Assembly: GCA_018806985.1 (NCBI GenBank)
Contig: JADANN010000268.1
Span: 310,001-374,000 of the forward strand
DNA: 64,000 nt
From: Angiostrongylus vasorum
Lineage: Eukaryota; Nematoda; Chromadorea; Rhabditida; Metastrongylidae
Direction of reading: 5' to 3'
Shown here in pieces: positions 48,099-58,276 of this stretch (position 1 is its first letter; each line of letters starts with the position of its first letter). A model generated the notes under the pieces. The model did no database searches and had not been told where the DNA came from. It saw only the letters and a program-made list of their open reading frames with translations. The translations under genes and the position numbers were made by a program.

Positions 48099-51000
48099 AT
48101 GATAAAGATACTACGCCTTTTTACAGCTGTCGTGGTGAGGAATGGTGGTTTTGTCACGATTCCTGATTTCTCACAGATCCTGGCATACGGTAGGTCAGTT
48201 GTTCGTGAATGTGTGACACACTCTAGGTACATATAGTACGATGTACAGTCCCAACTGATTCTTCCGGTTTATCGGCAACTCTCAACGTCATCAAATCTCT
48301 ATGTGAAGATCTACGCCACCGCCAGAGAAGCTGTCCAAGATATTCCTGACAATTCAAAACTTCTAGTTGGAGGTACTCGTGAATGTTGCAGTGTAATTGT
48401 CTTTTTATTTTCTCTGCGAAGTTTCTTGGTGGTATTCACGCTTCTATACCTGGTAAGCTCATCCGTTCCAACACGTTAACACCGTTTACCTCTTTTACTG
48501 GGCCGTCTGTAATCTACTTTGAAAAAAGTTGTGTCATTCTTATTGATTATCAGTAACAGTGTTGCTCGGATCATATTTTTTCAGTGTATAACTTTAAATT
48601 TAGCTGTTAACGTATTTCTAGGTTTCGGACTATGCGGTATTCCGGAGAACTTGATCGCCGCCTTAAGTGAGACAGGCCAAAAAGGACTTACATGTGTCTC
48701 CAACAATGCTGGTACGGACAAGTGGGGACTGGGCATCTTGCTGAAAACACGGCAAGTCAGTATTTAAATCTTTATGTACAATGTAGTTAGTGTAATGAGT
48801 GGGATATAAATATCCTCAATAATTTGAGTTCTGTCGTCTCATGGCAAAATTATGGGCGCGTTTAGCGCAGTGGTCGGAGGCGCCGTGCAATACACGTGGG
48901 ACCGGTCCCGCGCCCCAGGATCAGCACGCCTTCCATCCCTTCGGAGTGGGCAAATTGGTACCGGACCTCTCTGAGAAGGTAGCAGCGCTGGCTCGACACA
49001 TCGGTAGGCCACCGCGAGTCATTGTAAAAGCCAGATATGCATTCAAACACCTCCAAACGATGCTTAATGAAGTCGAATGCATGGCGCATCCCTCAGGGGA
49101 TTGATCAACGCTGAGAGCATCATCCTTTATTTGTCTTTTTTAATAGCAAAGGTGAACAGCTGTTGTGATCACCTTCTCTTTTCTAAAAGTTCATGCCAAA
49201 TTTTAGTCCACAAGCATTCCACGTCTACAGAGTTACCATGTTGACTTTGCTTTTTTAGATCAAAAGGATGATTTCTTCGTATGTTGGTGAGAATGAAGAA
49301 TTCGCACGTCAATACTTATCTGGGGAACTTGAACTAGAATTCACTCCACAAGTAAGGTTCTAAATATTTGATATCTGTCAATAATTTATTATTGTCTTTT
49401 ATTTAATATTTATGCATTTAATCCTCCCAACGGTTTACCGCCGCATCGTGGCTGGGAGGTGTTCCTGGGTATCCGGCTGCGATATACAGCGAGGGGATTC
49501 ATCCTCCCCCCTCCCCAAGAGGACCACCCAAGCTGAGAAAGAGTCCAGTGTTTCCATCAGGAAGCCCGGCCAAGAGTAAACCAATACTAGGATCCACCAC
49601 CGTCCTGGTATCAAACTAGTGGCATTGTGACAAATCTCCCTCTGATCCACAAGGGCGGCGACTGCCTTTGGTGGTGACGACCTCGTGCAGACTTTGGCTG
49701 GGCTGACCTCGGGACTCCAGAGAACCACAATGGCTAAACCAGCAGAGCTCCAAAACAATGGAAACTGTGCTGGGGCCTGCACAACTAGTAAAGTCGGGCT
49801 ATCCCTGTAATTCAGCCAATAGACAGCTGATAAAATGAGTAATCTCATGTCATTTTTCACGTACCTTTATATACTTTATACATGTGATGTCCAAGACTAA
49901 CCATTGTTTTCCAAACGACAATGGTCTTCGCAATGGAAAATCTTGTCAGCTTGTTTCTATTCGGCCTGTTTTAGTTGCAGAGCTTCCTATTTGGTCAATA
50001 GTACGAGCTTGCAGGGTACTTTGGCGGAACGAATTCGAGCTGGTGGTGCTGGGATACCGGCTTTTTTTACGCCAACAGGATATGGTACGTTAATACAAGA
50101 AGGCGGAGCTCCAATCAAGTACAGTCAGACAGAAAAAGGAAAAGTTGAAATTTCCAGCAAACCAAAAGAGGTAATTTAAAGGCACTTCAAGCTTAGGTAC
50201 TAAGTTGCATGTCTTCTGGAATGTTGAGTTGCAAGTTTTGATTAGGTTTGATTGAAGTTGTAATTTCGAATGTCATTTGTTTTCCTCAAGTTTCTTCTAC
50301 GTTGAATAGAATGATTATGCTATTCCGAGATTAAGAATAAACTCGGAATAGAACATCTTTCTAGAATCTCTTTTAGGTTCGTGTGTTCGACGGAATCAAC
50401 TATGTCATGGAAGAAGCAATACGGGGGGATTTCGCCCTTGTCAAGGCATGGCGAGCTGACAAATTAGGAAATATTCAATTTAGGTAAGTCACGCTATGTT
50501 TTAATTTAAGTGATGAGTATCGATTGCTGTAGAGTTTCGCTTGTTCTGGTGCCAAGTGTTACGACAAAAGTTTTTGGGAACGATGTAGAACTCTATTCAT
50601 TAACTACTTTCTTGAAGAATTTTTAAATTTTTGAGACTTACTGCTGGGAACTTTAACAACGCCATGTGCAAAGCGAGTAAGTGCACCATCGTCGAAGTTG
50701 AAGAAATTGTTGAAACGGGTGTCATTCCTCCGAGTAATGTATGTTTGTGAACACCAGCTCTTGGATTTTTTGAGATTTATTTATTTCTGCAGTAGGCATG
50801 TATAGGTCCATATCCCGTCTATATATTGCGATCGACTTGTGCTTGGCAAAGATTACAAGAAGCCAATAGAGAAGCCAATGTTCGCGTCGGTTTGTGGGTT
50901 ACCTAAAAGATTGAGATTTAGGTCTTAATTGACAATAAATACTCAGTAGTCTTCTTAATGCATTGATATTTAAGGAAACTGGAATGAAAGAGCCATCCTC

Positions 51001-52809
51001 TGAAGTTGAGAAAGTGCGTAACATTATAGCTGCAAGGGCTGCACTGGAGTTTCGCGACGGAATGTATGGTTCGTTAATATTTCAGAACGTTCTAAAGGCT
51101 GCACATACAGAACAAACGTTCCACTGGTTAGACGTAGATGACAATTTGTTATGTGGGTTACGTCCACACTCCATGCCGCTAACGATTTGTAGGACGAATT
51201 TAAATTCGATAGCAGATATTCACCAGTTCCATTAAGTACACCATCCCACTGCTTCTGTTTAATTTTTTAAAAAATTAAGAAGTATTTGATTCCGTCCGTC
51301 CCGTATTCATTTCATGTATCGACCGGACATGGGGGGAATGTAGCGCAGTGGTAGGAGGCGTCCTGCAATACACATGGGATCGATCCCTGCACCCAAGGCC
51401 CACCAAGCTCTCCGTCCCCTCCGGGTTGGACAAACTGGTACCAGACTTGTCTGGGAGGTTAGCAGCACTGGCTGGATACATCGGTAGCCCACCGCTAGTC
51501 ATTGTAAAGGTCAATTATGAATTCAATCACCTCCAACGGTGTTTAGTGGAGTCGAATGCATGGCTCATCCCTCATGGATGGATCAACGCCGAGAGTTTTA
51601 TCCTTTACCCTTTTTTGTCGACCGGACTCTGAATTAAATGTCATTAGAGAAGTAGCCAATATTTCAGTTAATCTTGGTATCGGTATTCCTACTATCACGC
51701 CTAATTATATTCCTGAAGGCGTAACAGTTCATCTACAAAGCGAGAACGGTGTGATTGGAGTGGTGAGTCGTCCGCATCTCTTCCACTCTTTCTTTTCGCA
51801 TTTCGTGAGTAGAACAAATGTACCTTTATGAATGGCATTTTTTAAAAATTTCTCCCAAAATATCATTTATTTGAATTCAAGGGACCGTATCCTAAGCGTG
51901 GTTCTGAGGACGCAGATCTTATAAATGCGGGAAAAGAAACAATAACATTGCTTCCGGGAGCAGCTCTATTTGGAAGTGATGAGTCATTTGCTATGATTCG
52001 TGGGTGAGTTGTGTCTTGGGTTTTCATTCAGTTCTTAACAACATGACGGTGGTTTTTCTTCCATACGACTCAGATCGCACATGGATCTCACAATCCTGGG
52101 CGCTCTTCAAGTGTCGCAATTCGGGGACCTTGCAAATTGGATGATACCTGGTAAATTGGTTAAAGGTATGGGTGGAGCTATGGATTTGGTTTCTGCTCCT
52201 GGAGCTCGCGTAATTGTTACAATGGAACACTGTTCAAGGAAAGGAGAGCCCAAAATTTTGACAGCATGCGACTTGCCTCTAACTGGAAAGCAGTGTGCTT
52301 CACGTATCATTACGGACAAGGTTCGTATATCTATTAACTATTAAATTCATTATTCCCGGGAAACGAAGAACTCGCATGGTGTGGTGGTGAACGCGTTAGC
52401 CCGCGGAAAGGGAACTAGCGTGTTTGGTCCTCACCGTAGACACCAGCGGTTTGGAGTTTTGCAAATATCTCAGCATCGTTATAAACTCATTATTTGAATA
52501 TTAATGCTGAGGGTCTACTACACATTTGCAGGCCGTGTTTGATGTTGATAAGAAAACCGGCCTAACACTGATAGAGATTTGGGCCGACCTAACAGTTGAG
52601 GACATTAAGAAGATTACTGGCGCGCCGTTTAAGGTCATGTTTGTTGATGTCTCTCCGCTTTGACGGATTTCACCTGTTTTATTTAACTCCAAGATGAACT
52701 GTCATGTTCTTCAAGTTTGCTTTAATATTTTGACGAACTGAGGACCCTTTTTTTTCAGATATCCGACAAATTAAGGCCTATGGGACAAGCGAAATTAAAT
52801 CAACAGTGA
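48099..52809 (+). CDS. OXCT1: Succinyl-CoA:3-ketoacid CoA transferase, mitochondrial, 14 exons
   Basis: SCOT moves CoA from succinyl-CoA to acetoacetate in the mitochondrial matrix, the key step of ketone-body use. Exons: 48099-48134, 48249-48372, 48622-48755, 49259-49351, 50015-50170, 50377-50483, 50636-50738, 50806-50889, 50975-51068, 51668-51762, 51882-52003, 52074-52320, 52532-52633 and 52759-52809. They join in phase to about 515 residues, close to the human length. The start [12 protein letters not shown] plus [15 protein letters not shown] looks like a mitochondrial presequence, but exon 1 is the least certain. The N-terminal CoA-transferase domain has [14 protein letters not shown] and EGGAPIKY. 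The C-terminal domain has LQSENGVIG with the catalytic Glu (about residue 336) that forms the enzyme-CoA thioester, then GAMQV-type [18 protein letters not shown]. It ends [16 protein letters not shown]. Four repeats sit in its introns. No break in the frame was seen. Confidence 0.95.
48854..49135 (+). mobile_element. tRNA-derived SINE, full, inside SCOT intron 3
   Basis: Head GGGCGCGTTTAGCGCAGTGG with a GGGCGCG / CGCGCCC acceptor-like pairing, box B-like ACCGGTCCC, body and tail ATCATCCTTTATTTG. Same strand as the host gene. Confidence 0.92.
49425..49815 (+). repeat. Family B repeat, full length, inside SCOT intron 4
   Basis: Reference copy of the family: CCAACGGTTTACCGCCGCAT at the head, ACCACCGTCCTGGTATCAAA in the middle, AGAACCACAATGGCTAAACC and CACAACTAGTAAAGTCGGGC near the end. 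Confidence 0.88.
51329..51617 (+). mobile_element. tRNA-derived SINE with 10-bp target-site duplication, in SCOT intron 9
   Basis: Exact TCGACCGGAC copies flank it at 51,319-51,328 and 51,618-51,627. Head GGAATGTAGCGCAGTGGTAG; tail TTTATCCTTTACCCTTTTTT. Confidence 0.93.
52372..52500. mobile_element. Family C MITE fragment in SCOT intron 12
   Basis: GCATGGTGTGGTGGTGAACG, CGTTAGCCCGCGGAAAGGG, CACCGTAGACACCAGCGG and GAGTTTTGCAAATATCTCAG in family order; terminal repeats missing. Confidence 0.65.
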
Positions 52810-53415
52810 AACTAATTTGTCCAGTTTTGATGACCCTTGCAAGGGGTTTTTTTTTCCATGCTTTCAATTTGTATAGGCATCAAGGCGGCAAAACTCGCAT
52901 TCTTGTTAGCCAATTACGTTTATCATTCGTCGTGACGTCACTTGTCATTCACATGTTTCCTAATTCATTACTATCGTTACCGCTTTTATTTACGTTTGTC
53001 TTTCTATCTCTAGCACTGGAACCGACTATTGTTAGGTGCCGAATTTATATAGTATACGTCTAGGTGAAGCAAGAACGATTATGAAATGGGAACTTTTCAC
53101 AATACGTGTACATAGTTTTGAACGTGTTCATGCGTACCCCTTACTTTTGTTGTTGAGAAGTCCTTAAGCTAAATATTACGGTATTGCTGTGAAAGACCGT
53201 CTGCGAATTTTCAAACTCTGTTGACGTTGCTGAAATGAAAAAATGGACGGCGTTAAATTATTGAAAATAAGACATGATCAAGTGAACCATATGTGGTGGA
53301 AAACTCAATGAGGGCAAGACTTTGAATTTCAAGAGATGACATGTGCCACTGTAGACTCATACGAGTAATCAGCTTTGTAACACAAATGGACGGGCTTACG
53401 TGATTTCCATAATAA
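52810..53415. other. SCOT 3' flank, no clear poly(A) signal
   Basis: AT-rich DNA after the SCOT stop codon. I found no AATAAA close to the stop; variants cannot be excluded. No other feature. Confidence 0.3.
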
Positions 53416-53419
53416 ATGA

Positions 53420-53695
53420 TAAGGGATAAAGCTCGGCGTTAATCAATCCCTGAGGAATGTGCCTTGCATTCAATTTCACTAAGCGTCGTTGGAGGTGGTT
53501 TAATGCATATATGGCCATTACAATGACTCGCGGTAGGCTACCGATGTATCAAGCCAGTGCTGTTATACTGCCAGACAAGTTTGGTATCAATTTGCCGACC
53601 CCGGAGAGATGGAAGGCTTGATGGGCCATGCGCGCGGGGATCGATTCTACGTGTGTATTGCAGGGCGCCTCCGACCACTGCGCCACACGCGCCCC
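53420..53695 (-). mobile_element. tRNA-derived SINE, full
   Basis: The minus-strand head GGGGCGCGTGTGGCGCAGTG with TCGGAGGCGCCCTGCAATAC is among the closest to consensus. Tail TTTATCCCTTATCATTTATT. Confidence 0.92.
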
Positions 53696-53699
53696 TCCT

Positions 53700-54995
53700 A
53701 GAGGATAGGTTATAATATTATTACGCTGGATCATTAATGTTGGTGAAATCAAAAAGGTTGCTTTTTGTTGGTGTTAAGAGCTCGCAAAATGTGCTCTGAT
53801 GTTATATAGACAACAACTTAGTTACCTTCTTCCTGTTATTCATTATACATCCCGTGTAAAAAAATTACAAATTCAATGCTGGTTGGTTCGCTCGAACATC
53901 CATGCAGACGAGAATTCTGATCTTCTATCTTCTTCATAATAAATCCAGTTTTTAATGAATATCTAGTGCTATTAAACGCATCGGATTTGCCATGAATCCG
54001 AGCCAACCTTCAGGAATATCTAGAATCAAGATGCATATTAGTAGTAGAAAATTTGTAGAGATTTAGACTTATAAAGGTACATAAGAGCGCAGAGAGCTCA
54101 GTGTTTAGTAATGCTGAAGTACAGTACGCACATGGTTGCTGACCCCACCACGCCACAAGCCATTCAAGCCTGCTGGACTTTTGAAGTTGAGAAATTGGCT
54201 CCACATTGGTCAAGGAAAACTTGCCTCCAATCCACAAAACCAGGCGATTGTCAGTGGCTAACTGTCGTGAACCATGAAACAGAGCTATCCCAGGATTCCA
54301 GGAAGAGTTACGATTTATCAGCATTTGACAGAGACATAGTCCTCAAGTGGCAGACCTTCGTTTGCGAAACCACGAATCGATTTAAAAAATGTCCTCCGGT
54401 CGGCAAAACTTGCAGAAAACGAATCATACAAGTGAACGAATAAGTAAATAAACAGATAAATAAGTGGTGAACAACTACGCTATAGAGCTTTCAAGTACTC
54501 AGTTTGGGCAAACAGGTCAGATTACAGTACCGGTACCCTTCCAAACATGCTTTATGCCGAGTTTCTTAATACTTTTTCATCATTATTCGGAATATACACC
54601 AAGATTGGTAAAATTTTTGAACCTTGTAAACAAAAAATTTCATCCTGATTTTGAAACGAATAGATCTTGACCGCACTACATTTCTTCGTACAGTAAGAAG
54701 AATATGTTAGCTGAAAAGCTTGACAATTTATGGAATATGTTATTGACGACAAAATCTAAGAAACGAAGAAGTGTCTCCAGCAAATGAAAAAGAACACAAG
54801 TTTAATAGCACGATTTTTAGACCAAATGTCCACCAGATTTGATTTAAAAGATGCCTCTTAAGTGGTGGATAGGTAAGGTTTGTGGACTTCGCGGACGGCT
54901 GGAATTGTTGATCTTTTTCGTGTACCTTTTTCTTTGGACTAAGATCTTTCAACAGAACTTCAATTTTTATGGTTGCACTGCAGATTTTGTGAGGG
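53700..54995. other. Intergenic, possible old family B relic
   Basis: The segment 54,200-54,260 (CTTGCCTCCAATCCACAAAA, CGATTGTCAGTGG) weakly follows the family B block CTCCCTCTGATCCACAAGGG, and the stretch ends near AAGTAAATAAACAGATAAAT. A 110-codon open frame over it (54,111-54,443) is therefore probably not a gene. Confidence 0.3.
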
Positions 54996-54999
54996 CGGG

Positions 55000-55260
55000 C
55001 AGTACAGTGGTGGTGATGCCGATCAACCCAAACACGATGCTGATTCCACTCCGAGCCGGGCTCACCAATACTGTCATCTCTCCATGCTCGGGAAATCGGT
55101 ACCAGATTTGTTTGAGAAAAGTTCATTCTCTGAAGTCTAAGTGGGAACGCTCTAGCTCAGCCATCTTAGGGTTCTAGGGATAATTGACTCGACCAACATT
55201 CAATGACATTCATGAGGAGGGAAAAACCATCAAGCAACAGCTGAACCCACACGCGAAAAG
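55000..55260 (+). repeat. Repeat E / divergent SINE
   Basis: The head GGGCGGGCAGTACAGTGGTG and GGTACCAGATTTGTTTGAGA follow the SINE layout with heavy divergence. The downstream GACTCGACCAACATTC and GCTGAACCCACACGCGAAAA link it to 31,370-31,470. Confidence 0.4.
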
Positions 55261-55498
55261 CTCATAAACCTTCGTGGATGATGGATGCGAGGAATGCAAT
55301 AAGTGTTTGAATGCGCACGGTAGACGTGAAAGACGTCTCATTTGAAAGAAATACTCATCCTATAACGGCTCATAAAGAAGATATGTAGTAAGCCAATAGG
55401 ATACTACATGCATAATATCCCAAGAAATAGGGAAGTAGGAGGAATCAACAGCCAAGTGCACCCAGTAAGCAGTAGATTTATAAATGTGAATTATGTTA

Positions 55499-56330
55499 GC
55501 CTTTTTGGGAGCATGTGCATTAGTTTCGACATGTACGCTGGTGCGTGTTACGGACCGCACATCTTGATTTCAATGCGCACGATTTTTTCTGGTTTGTTTC
55601 GCCACACAAAGCATTTTTTGCCAGAGCTGAGGCAATTGACGGCTTGCGAAATATAAATTTTACACTGGCCAAGCCGTGAGTAGGTGTTCACAATGCGCCA
55701 TACTTCCGAAAAGCGGTTTTCGGACGGTGGAATGGAACTGGTGGATGCAAAAAAAGAAGAAAAAAAAACGAAGGAGAGACAGAAGTGCACTTCTAATACC
55801 GCATAAAACCATGCGGAATGCGCATAAGGAAGTAGCTGGATAACGGTCGGGTTTTTTTTTCGTCACACAAAAAATTGGATCATAACAGGTGTGCAAGAGC
55901 ATAGAAATATACATAGAAGAACATAGCAGATACATAGAACTTACAGATACCTCGAAAATTTCAATCAAATCGCCCAGTATGATCACGGCCTGAAGAACCG
56001 GTATGCTCTGCTTTTTAATAGGACGTACGGACCGTACATCTTGATTTCAACGCGCATTTCAATCGCGCTCCAATCAGATCCGCTTCGGCGGGCTGTCGCG
56101 CAAAACTGGCCGCGGTTGTGGGACGGCTGAAGACGACATCCAGAACGACACTGGAGTAATCCATGATTTAATTCTTTCACACTCAAGGCCATTTTCGCGT
56201 GTCAGACTCTTCGGACCGCGTGTCATTGTAGCGCAATTGAGATATGTATCAGTATCAGGATACACGGTCCGAAAACGCACGGCAACGTACGTATTGAAAT
56301 CAATATGCATGGTCACGAAAAGGTTAAGGC
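55499..56330. repeat. Possible TIR element, uncharacterised
   Basis: The left end (CCTTTTTGGGAGCATGTGCA, GTACGCTGGTGCGTGTTACG) resembles the inverse of the right end (CCTTTTCGTGACCATGCATA, GTACGTTGCCGTGCG on the minus strand). ACCGCACATCTTGATTTCAA recurs directly at 56,032. No intact frame; perhaps a decayed DNA transposon. Confidence 0.4.
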
Positions 56331-56457
56331 GTTCACGAAATTTGAAAGCATTCAAAAAATTCATAGTCGCATGAGAACCCATCTGCAGATGGTGGGATTT
56401 ATCCAGCATATCCTTCTAAATCTAACATTTAACTTTAAATTTTAGTCGATTTCAAAT

Positions 56458-56743
56458 TGAGCACGTGTAGCGCAGTGGTTGGAGGCGCCCATCAATACAC
56501 ATTTGACCGATCCAGCGCCCCAGGCCAACAAAGCCCTCCATCCATCCGGGGTTCGAAAATTGATACCAGACTTGTCTGGGAGGATAGCAGCACTGGCTCG
56601 ATACATCGGTAGGCCACCGCGAGTCGTTGTAAAGGCTAGATATGCATTCAATTACCTCCAAACGATGCTTAGTGAAGTCGAATGCATGGCGCATCGCTCA
56701 GGGGATTGACCAACGCCGAGAGCTTTATCGTTTTTTTTTATCC
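56458..56743 (+). mobile_element. tRNA-derived SINE with 8-bp target-site duplication
   Basis: TTTCAAAT at 56,450-56,457 and 56,744-56,751 flanks it. Head GCACGTGTAGCGCAGTGGTT; body ACCAGACTTGTCTGGGAGGA; tail TTTATCGTTTTTTTTTATCC. Confidence 0.9.
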
Positions 56744-56754
56744 TTTCAAATCTA

Positions 56755-57175
56755 GGAAGCCACGAAACATAAAGTTGAACGTCCAGAATACTTAATGAAC
56801 CGTTTAGAATCAGCGGAGCACAGATATACCCATAATAATCTAGTAAGTTAATTCATAATTTGAAGGAGAAGTAAACCTGAGAAAGCCTGGTAACCCCCAC
56901 TCGCAACTGAGAAGACAACAAGTAATGTGGATACGGTAGACAAGAATAAGTACTTGTCTACGAACTTGCTTAGTCCTGTTATGTGAATTCGCAATTTTAC
57001 TGAGCGCTAAGGTATCAGAAGCTGACTAAGTGGTTATTTTCCTGATGCATACGGACGAGATCATATCTATTTCCGTGTACTGCAGTATGTGTCAGGAGTG
57101 CTAGAGAACCAAAATGGACACGTCCTTTATGATATTAGGACTGTGCTAGGGTATCTATTTAATTGTACAAACATG
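56755..57175. other. Intergenic, nothing recognised
   Basis: AT-rich DNA with no supported frame, RNA gene or local repeat. Confidence 0.3.
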
Positions 57176-57179
57176 ACTA

Positions 57180-57570
57180 ACCTTCCAGCGGTTTACTGCC
57201 TTGTGGTGGCTGGGAGGTATTCCTGGGTGCCGGGCTGCGATGTACAGGGGGATTCATCCCCCAGCACGACCTCCCAAGCTGACAAGGGGTCCGGGGTTTC
57301 CATCAGGAAGTCCTGTTGAGAGTAAATCAATACAGGATCGATCACCGTCTTGGTACCATACTAGTCGCATGGCGGGAAATCTCCCTTGGATTCACAAGGG
57401 CGGCGACTGCCTGGGGTGGTGGCGACATGAGGCAGACGTTGGCCAGATTGTCCTCTAGTCTCCAGTCAACCGCAATGGCTAAGCTGGCAGAATTCCGAAA
57501 AAATGGAGATTATGCTAGGATCCGCGCATCCGATGAAGATCGGCCATCCAAGTATCGGAGTAAGTAAGTT
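57180..57570 (+). repeat. Family B repeat, full length
   Basis: Complete copy from CTTCCAGCGGTTTACTGCCT to CCATCCAAGTATCGGAGTAA and GTAAGT. Several differences from the 49,425 copy (for example GATCGATCACCGTCTTGGTA). Confidence 0.82.
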
Positions 57571-58140
57571 ATTGTTAATAGTAACTAAATCAGCCCAAGG
57601 CGATTTTTTTTTCTCAAAGCGGTGTAATATATGCAGCGTCATTATTCCGTTATTTCCGTAAATATCTTCAAAAATAGGTCCTCTCACCTACTCTGGATTG
57701 ATTTCAATTCGTTTGTTATGATTTCAAAGAACTCGGCTATGGAGCAAACTGTCCAGTTGCAGAGTGGACGGTATCGCGTCATAAACTCACCAAAGTCACA
57801 AGAAGACTCCATTTTTGGAGAACTTTTAAGTGTAGCTGTGATTTCCAACATTATTTAACCAGTAAGTACCAAGTAAGGTATTCAGTACATGTTTTTTTGC
57901 TAAGGATTTTCCTTCATTATCATTCGGGCACATTTGTGTAGGGTTCCTCTTCGATTCATATTATAGATGATAATCTTGGGATCACCTCTACAATAATTTA
58001 GTCACTCGTTTCTCGTCTAACTGGTAACCATTTCGATTTTTAGAGTCCCCTATATCCCACGACGGGGTCCGTTCGCGGTTAGCGTGCTCTACCTGAGGCG
58101 AGCCGCATGCCTCATTTGAGTCTCCGACGCCTTTAACTCG

Positions 58141-58276
58141 CCTTTCTTTCTGTTTTTCTGTTTATTTTAGCTCTAAGAGCTCGTTCTCAGGTCCCATTTC
58201 TTAGCGGACGATCCGGACCCCTCCTCCTCGACCTCTGATCGATACGGTGTGTGATTGAAGCCGAATTACTCGAAGG
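58141..58276 (+). promoter_or_regulatory. Possible trans-splice acceptor and 5' UTR of the BAZ1A-like gene
   Basis: A pyrimidine-rich TCTGTTTTTCTGTTTATTTT followed by AG (58,169-58,170) is a strong nematode 3' splice site, 106 bases before the ATG at 58,277. It could take a spliced leader or end a 5' UTR intron. The UTR is C-rich, unlike its flanks. Confidence 0.45.

Noticed and set aside
48854..48920. Genuine tRNA gene
   Set aside because: Box A and box B are present, but no credible anticodon arm was found and the sequence continues into the SINE body; called as SINE instead.
54111..54443. 110-codon open frame, cysteine-containing
   Set aside because: The underlying DNA partly follows the family B repeat; no family motif or splice support.
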